Positions 50,856 to 52,130 of a stretch of DNA of 52,130 nt are shown one piece after another. The position numbers were made by a program, and so were the translations under genes. This DNA is from Oscillospiraceae bacterium. Its GTDB lineage: Bacteria > Bacillota > Clostridia > Oscillospirales > Ruminococcaceae. The notes under the pieces are model-generated. The model did no database searches. It was not told the DNA's origin and worked only from the letters and a program-made list of their open reading frames with translations. The stretch is from contig JAFUHM010000047.1 of NCBI GenBank assembly GCA_017468865.1, forward strand, positions 1 through 52,130. Reading direction: 5' to 3'. Every line of letters begins with the position of its first letter. Positions within the stretch are counted from its first letter, which is position 1.

Positions 50856-51485
50856 TCATCTTATCTCTTGTAATGTGTTCATGACACGGTCGTACACTTC
50901 ACTTACGTTGGTCTTGTTTTCAGCCGCCTTATCAAGAGTTTTGTCTGCAAAAAGTCTTACGGCGGCTTCTGCTGCCTGAGGACAATGCTCTCTGAACTTG
51001 TCAAATACCGCACTGCTGCCGCCCAGTTCAATATGCTGAAGTTCGTAATAAGCCTGCATGGTGATCTGAAATTCCTGCAATTCGCTATCTTCCAGATCAC
51101 ATCTGACATTTTTCTGTGAATAATAAGGCTCTCTGTCCAGCAGATGGACCATTCCGCAATATCTGTCTTCAGCAGCATAGCGAACTCTCTTGATATTGGT
51201 CATCAGTATCGATCCCATACACATGGGACATGGTTCCATCGTGGTATACAATACAAGGGAACTTGCATCATATTTCCTTGTATCCAGCCGTCTCAATACA
51301 TTGGTTTCCGCATGAGCCATCCTTGTGTTCAAAGTCTGCGGTTCATTGTTTCTGTTACGGTCATGAAGGATGACCTTCCCGTTTTGATCACATATCACCG
51401 CTCCGATAGGGGTACAGCCGGTGCAAAATGCTTCCCATGCCTCCCGGAACGCTATCTGCCAAACAGGAGAAATATTATTCCACAT
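50856..51485 (-). CDS. Nucleoside deaminase (cytidine/deoxycytidylate-type zinc deaminase)
   Basis: A 209-residue protein. The zinc site is complete: AHAETNVL with His and the catalytic Glu, and EPCPMCMGSI with both Cys. The N-terminal 150 residues form the deaminase fold of the TadA/guanine deaminase group; the C-terminal 60 helical residues are an extra. The substrate could be guanine, a nucleoside or a tRNA wobble base, but it is longer than TadA and lacks its full tRNA-binding end. AAAGGAG precedes the ATG. Confidence 0.85.
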   Translation of the reverse strand: MWNNISPVWQIAFREAWEAFCTGCTPIGAVICDQNGKVILHDRNRNNEPQTLNTRMAHAETNVLRRLDTRKYDASSLVLYTTMEPCPMCMGSILMTNIKRVRYAAEDRYCGMVHLLDREPYYSQKNVRCDLEDSELQEFQITMQAYYELQHIELGGSSAVFDKFREHCPQAAEAAVRLFADKTLDKAAENKTNVSEVYDRVMNTLQEIR

Positions 51486-51544
51486 ATAAGCACTCCTTTA
51501 AATGTTTTTATCCGAATATTTATACTATCTTTACCTTTTATCCC

Positions 51545-51573
51545 ATTATAGCAGATTATTCGTCTATAGTCAA
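51545..51573 (-). promoter_or_regulatory. Promoter of the nucleoside deaminase gene
   Basis: TTGACT (complement of 51568-51573) and TATAAT (complement of 51545-51550), spacer 17 bases. Confidence 0.85.
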
Positions 51574-51595
51574 GAAAAAATGACCAGACCAATTA

Positions 51596-51718
51596 TTATT
51601 CGGTACGGCTCTTATCTGCTGCCACAAGATTTGTGTTCAGCGGATCAAGCCCAAGCTCTACGCATTCTACCGACGCATAGAAGGATTTGAGGTCTATCGC
51701 TACATATACCTTGCTCAT
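51596..51718 (-). pseudogene. N-terminal remnant of a Y-family DNA polymerase (UmuC/ImpB type)
   Basis: ATG 51718 opens 40 codons reading KVYVAIDLKSFYASVECVE, with metal-binding Asp9, and ending TNLVAADKSRTE before TAA 51596-51598. This is the start of a UmuC/ImpB-like translesion polymerase, which is normally over 400 residues. The rest is missing and the promoter of the deaminase gene begins 23 bases beyond, so a deletion joined the two. Confidence 0.75.
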
Positions 51719-51818
51719 GTTTCACCGTCCTTTGTTTTATCTATACACCGAAAGCAGAAAGAACCTCTTTGATCTTATCGGGCGTATACGGAACTCTCTT
51801 TTTGTTGATACGAACTTG

Positions 51819-52130
51819 TCAGAGATAGTTTTCTTCAAAATTCTGCTTTATATAAGCTGCCGCAGACTCTGCACTCTCAAATCTCACGCAAGTAGGAAAA
51901 CCTTCTTTTTCACGACAGTGCGACCAGGTCAGGTGATAGATGCGCAGTTCGCTGAGTTTTGGCGAATAAAACAGCACATCATCATTTGCATCGCACTTTG
52001 CAGCCATGATAATCTCATCTGCGGCAAAGGAGTCATCGGGACCAAGTTCGCTTTTGAGTTCATTTACGAACCTGGCTATACTTTCCGAACTAAAGCCAAA
52101 TGCGCTGCTATCCCACCAGATAAAGTCCTC
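51819..52130 (-). CDS. C-terminal part of an unrecognised protein running off the window, with in-frame TGA
   Basis: The frame is open from the window edge to TGA 51819-51821, about 103 residues, reading WWDSSAFGFSSESIARFVNE and later LRIYHLTWSHCREKEGFP. The N-terminus is outside. No family is recognised. Beyond the TGA the same frame continues for 25 codons (QVRINKKRVPYTPDKIKEVL) to TAG 51741-51743, which looks coding, so the TGA may be a premature stop. It lies upstream of the polymerase remnant. Confidence 0.6.
   Translation of the reverse strand, partial: EDFIWWDSSAFGFSSESIARFVNELKSELGPDDSFAADEIIMAAKCDANDDVLFYSPKLSELRIYHLTWSHCREKEGFPTCVRFESAESAAAYIKQNFEENYL

Noticed and set aside
37341..52130. 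Genetic code change with TGA or TAG read as an amino acid
   Set aside because: TGA and TAG serve as ordinary stops of intact genes throughout the window (for example coaE, glmS neighbours, dnaE), and the interrupted genes use different stops.

Overview
The window looks like chromosomal DNA of a Gram-positive gut or rumen Bacillota, most likely a Ruminococcus-like Oscillospiraceae. This is inferred from AGGAGG-type ribosome binding sites, sigma-A promoters with 17-base spacers, CCA-encoding tRNAs, a GH35 galactosidase, BspA-type leucine-rich repeats and the protein families present. The first half is GC-richer, tightly packed, mostly on the + strand and largely housekeeping. The second half, from about 23 kb, is more AT-rich, mixed in strand and accessory.

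Region by region. 1-3.4 kb: the end of a surface or secreted protein, a radical SAM enzyme and a GH35 beta-galactosidase. 3.5-4.3 kb: five tRNAs (Gly, Arg, His, Ser, Ser) behind a consensus promoter and ended by a terminator. 4.4-7.2 kb: glmS, a family I pyrophosphatase and an overlapping cytidine deaminase. 7.3-17.5 kb: dnaE, a PHP phosphatase, an ANTAR regulator, an RluD-type pseudouridine synthase, coaE, a lytic transglycosylase and a SWIM/SNF2 helicase, many with start-stop overlaps. 17.7-23.2 kb: a five-gene signalling operon of a zinc-ribbon/LRR protein, a protein kinase-like protein, a vWA protein, a PP2C phosphatase and a protein with a 24-base PQQG tandem repeat. It matches the TerY-P (vWA-kinase-phosphatase) theme.

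23.2-36 kb: small redox, resistance-like and transport genes (flavin reductase with a divergent TetR, split chromate transporter, MBL hydrolase, nitroreductase, GNATs, a Vat/CatB-like acetyltransferase, an NQO-type flavoprotein). Broken genes lie among them: a frameshifted serine hydrolase, a UvrD-type helicase cut by an in-frame TAG, and an orphan polymorphic-toxin tip with a probable immunity gene. 36-47.4 kb: hydrolase, SIMPL protein, ADP-ribosylglycohydrolase fused to two SseB-like domains, SDR, and a McrB-McrC-macrodomain operon followed upstream by a frameshifted GNAT and a protein with a HEPN-like RNxxxH motif. 47.6-48.9 kb: a cluster of 20-30 residue hydrophobic peptides, one carried on a perfect-boundary 235-base tandem duplication, then a small secreted protein. 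49-52.1 kb: TetR, AraC/GyrI, a nucleoside deaminase, the remnant of a Y-family polymerase and a gene running off the window.

The most interesting parts are the kinase/vWA/PP2C/PQQG operon, the McrBC operon carrying a macrodomain near a second ADP-ribose-removing enzyme, the hydrophobic micro-peptide cluster, and the strong concentration of single-lesion broken genes in the accessory half, several of them at simple repeats.
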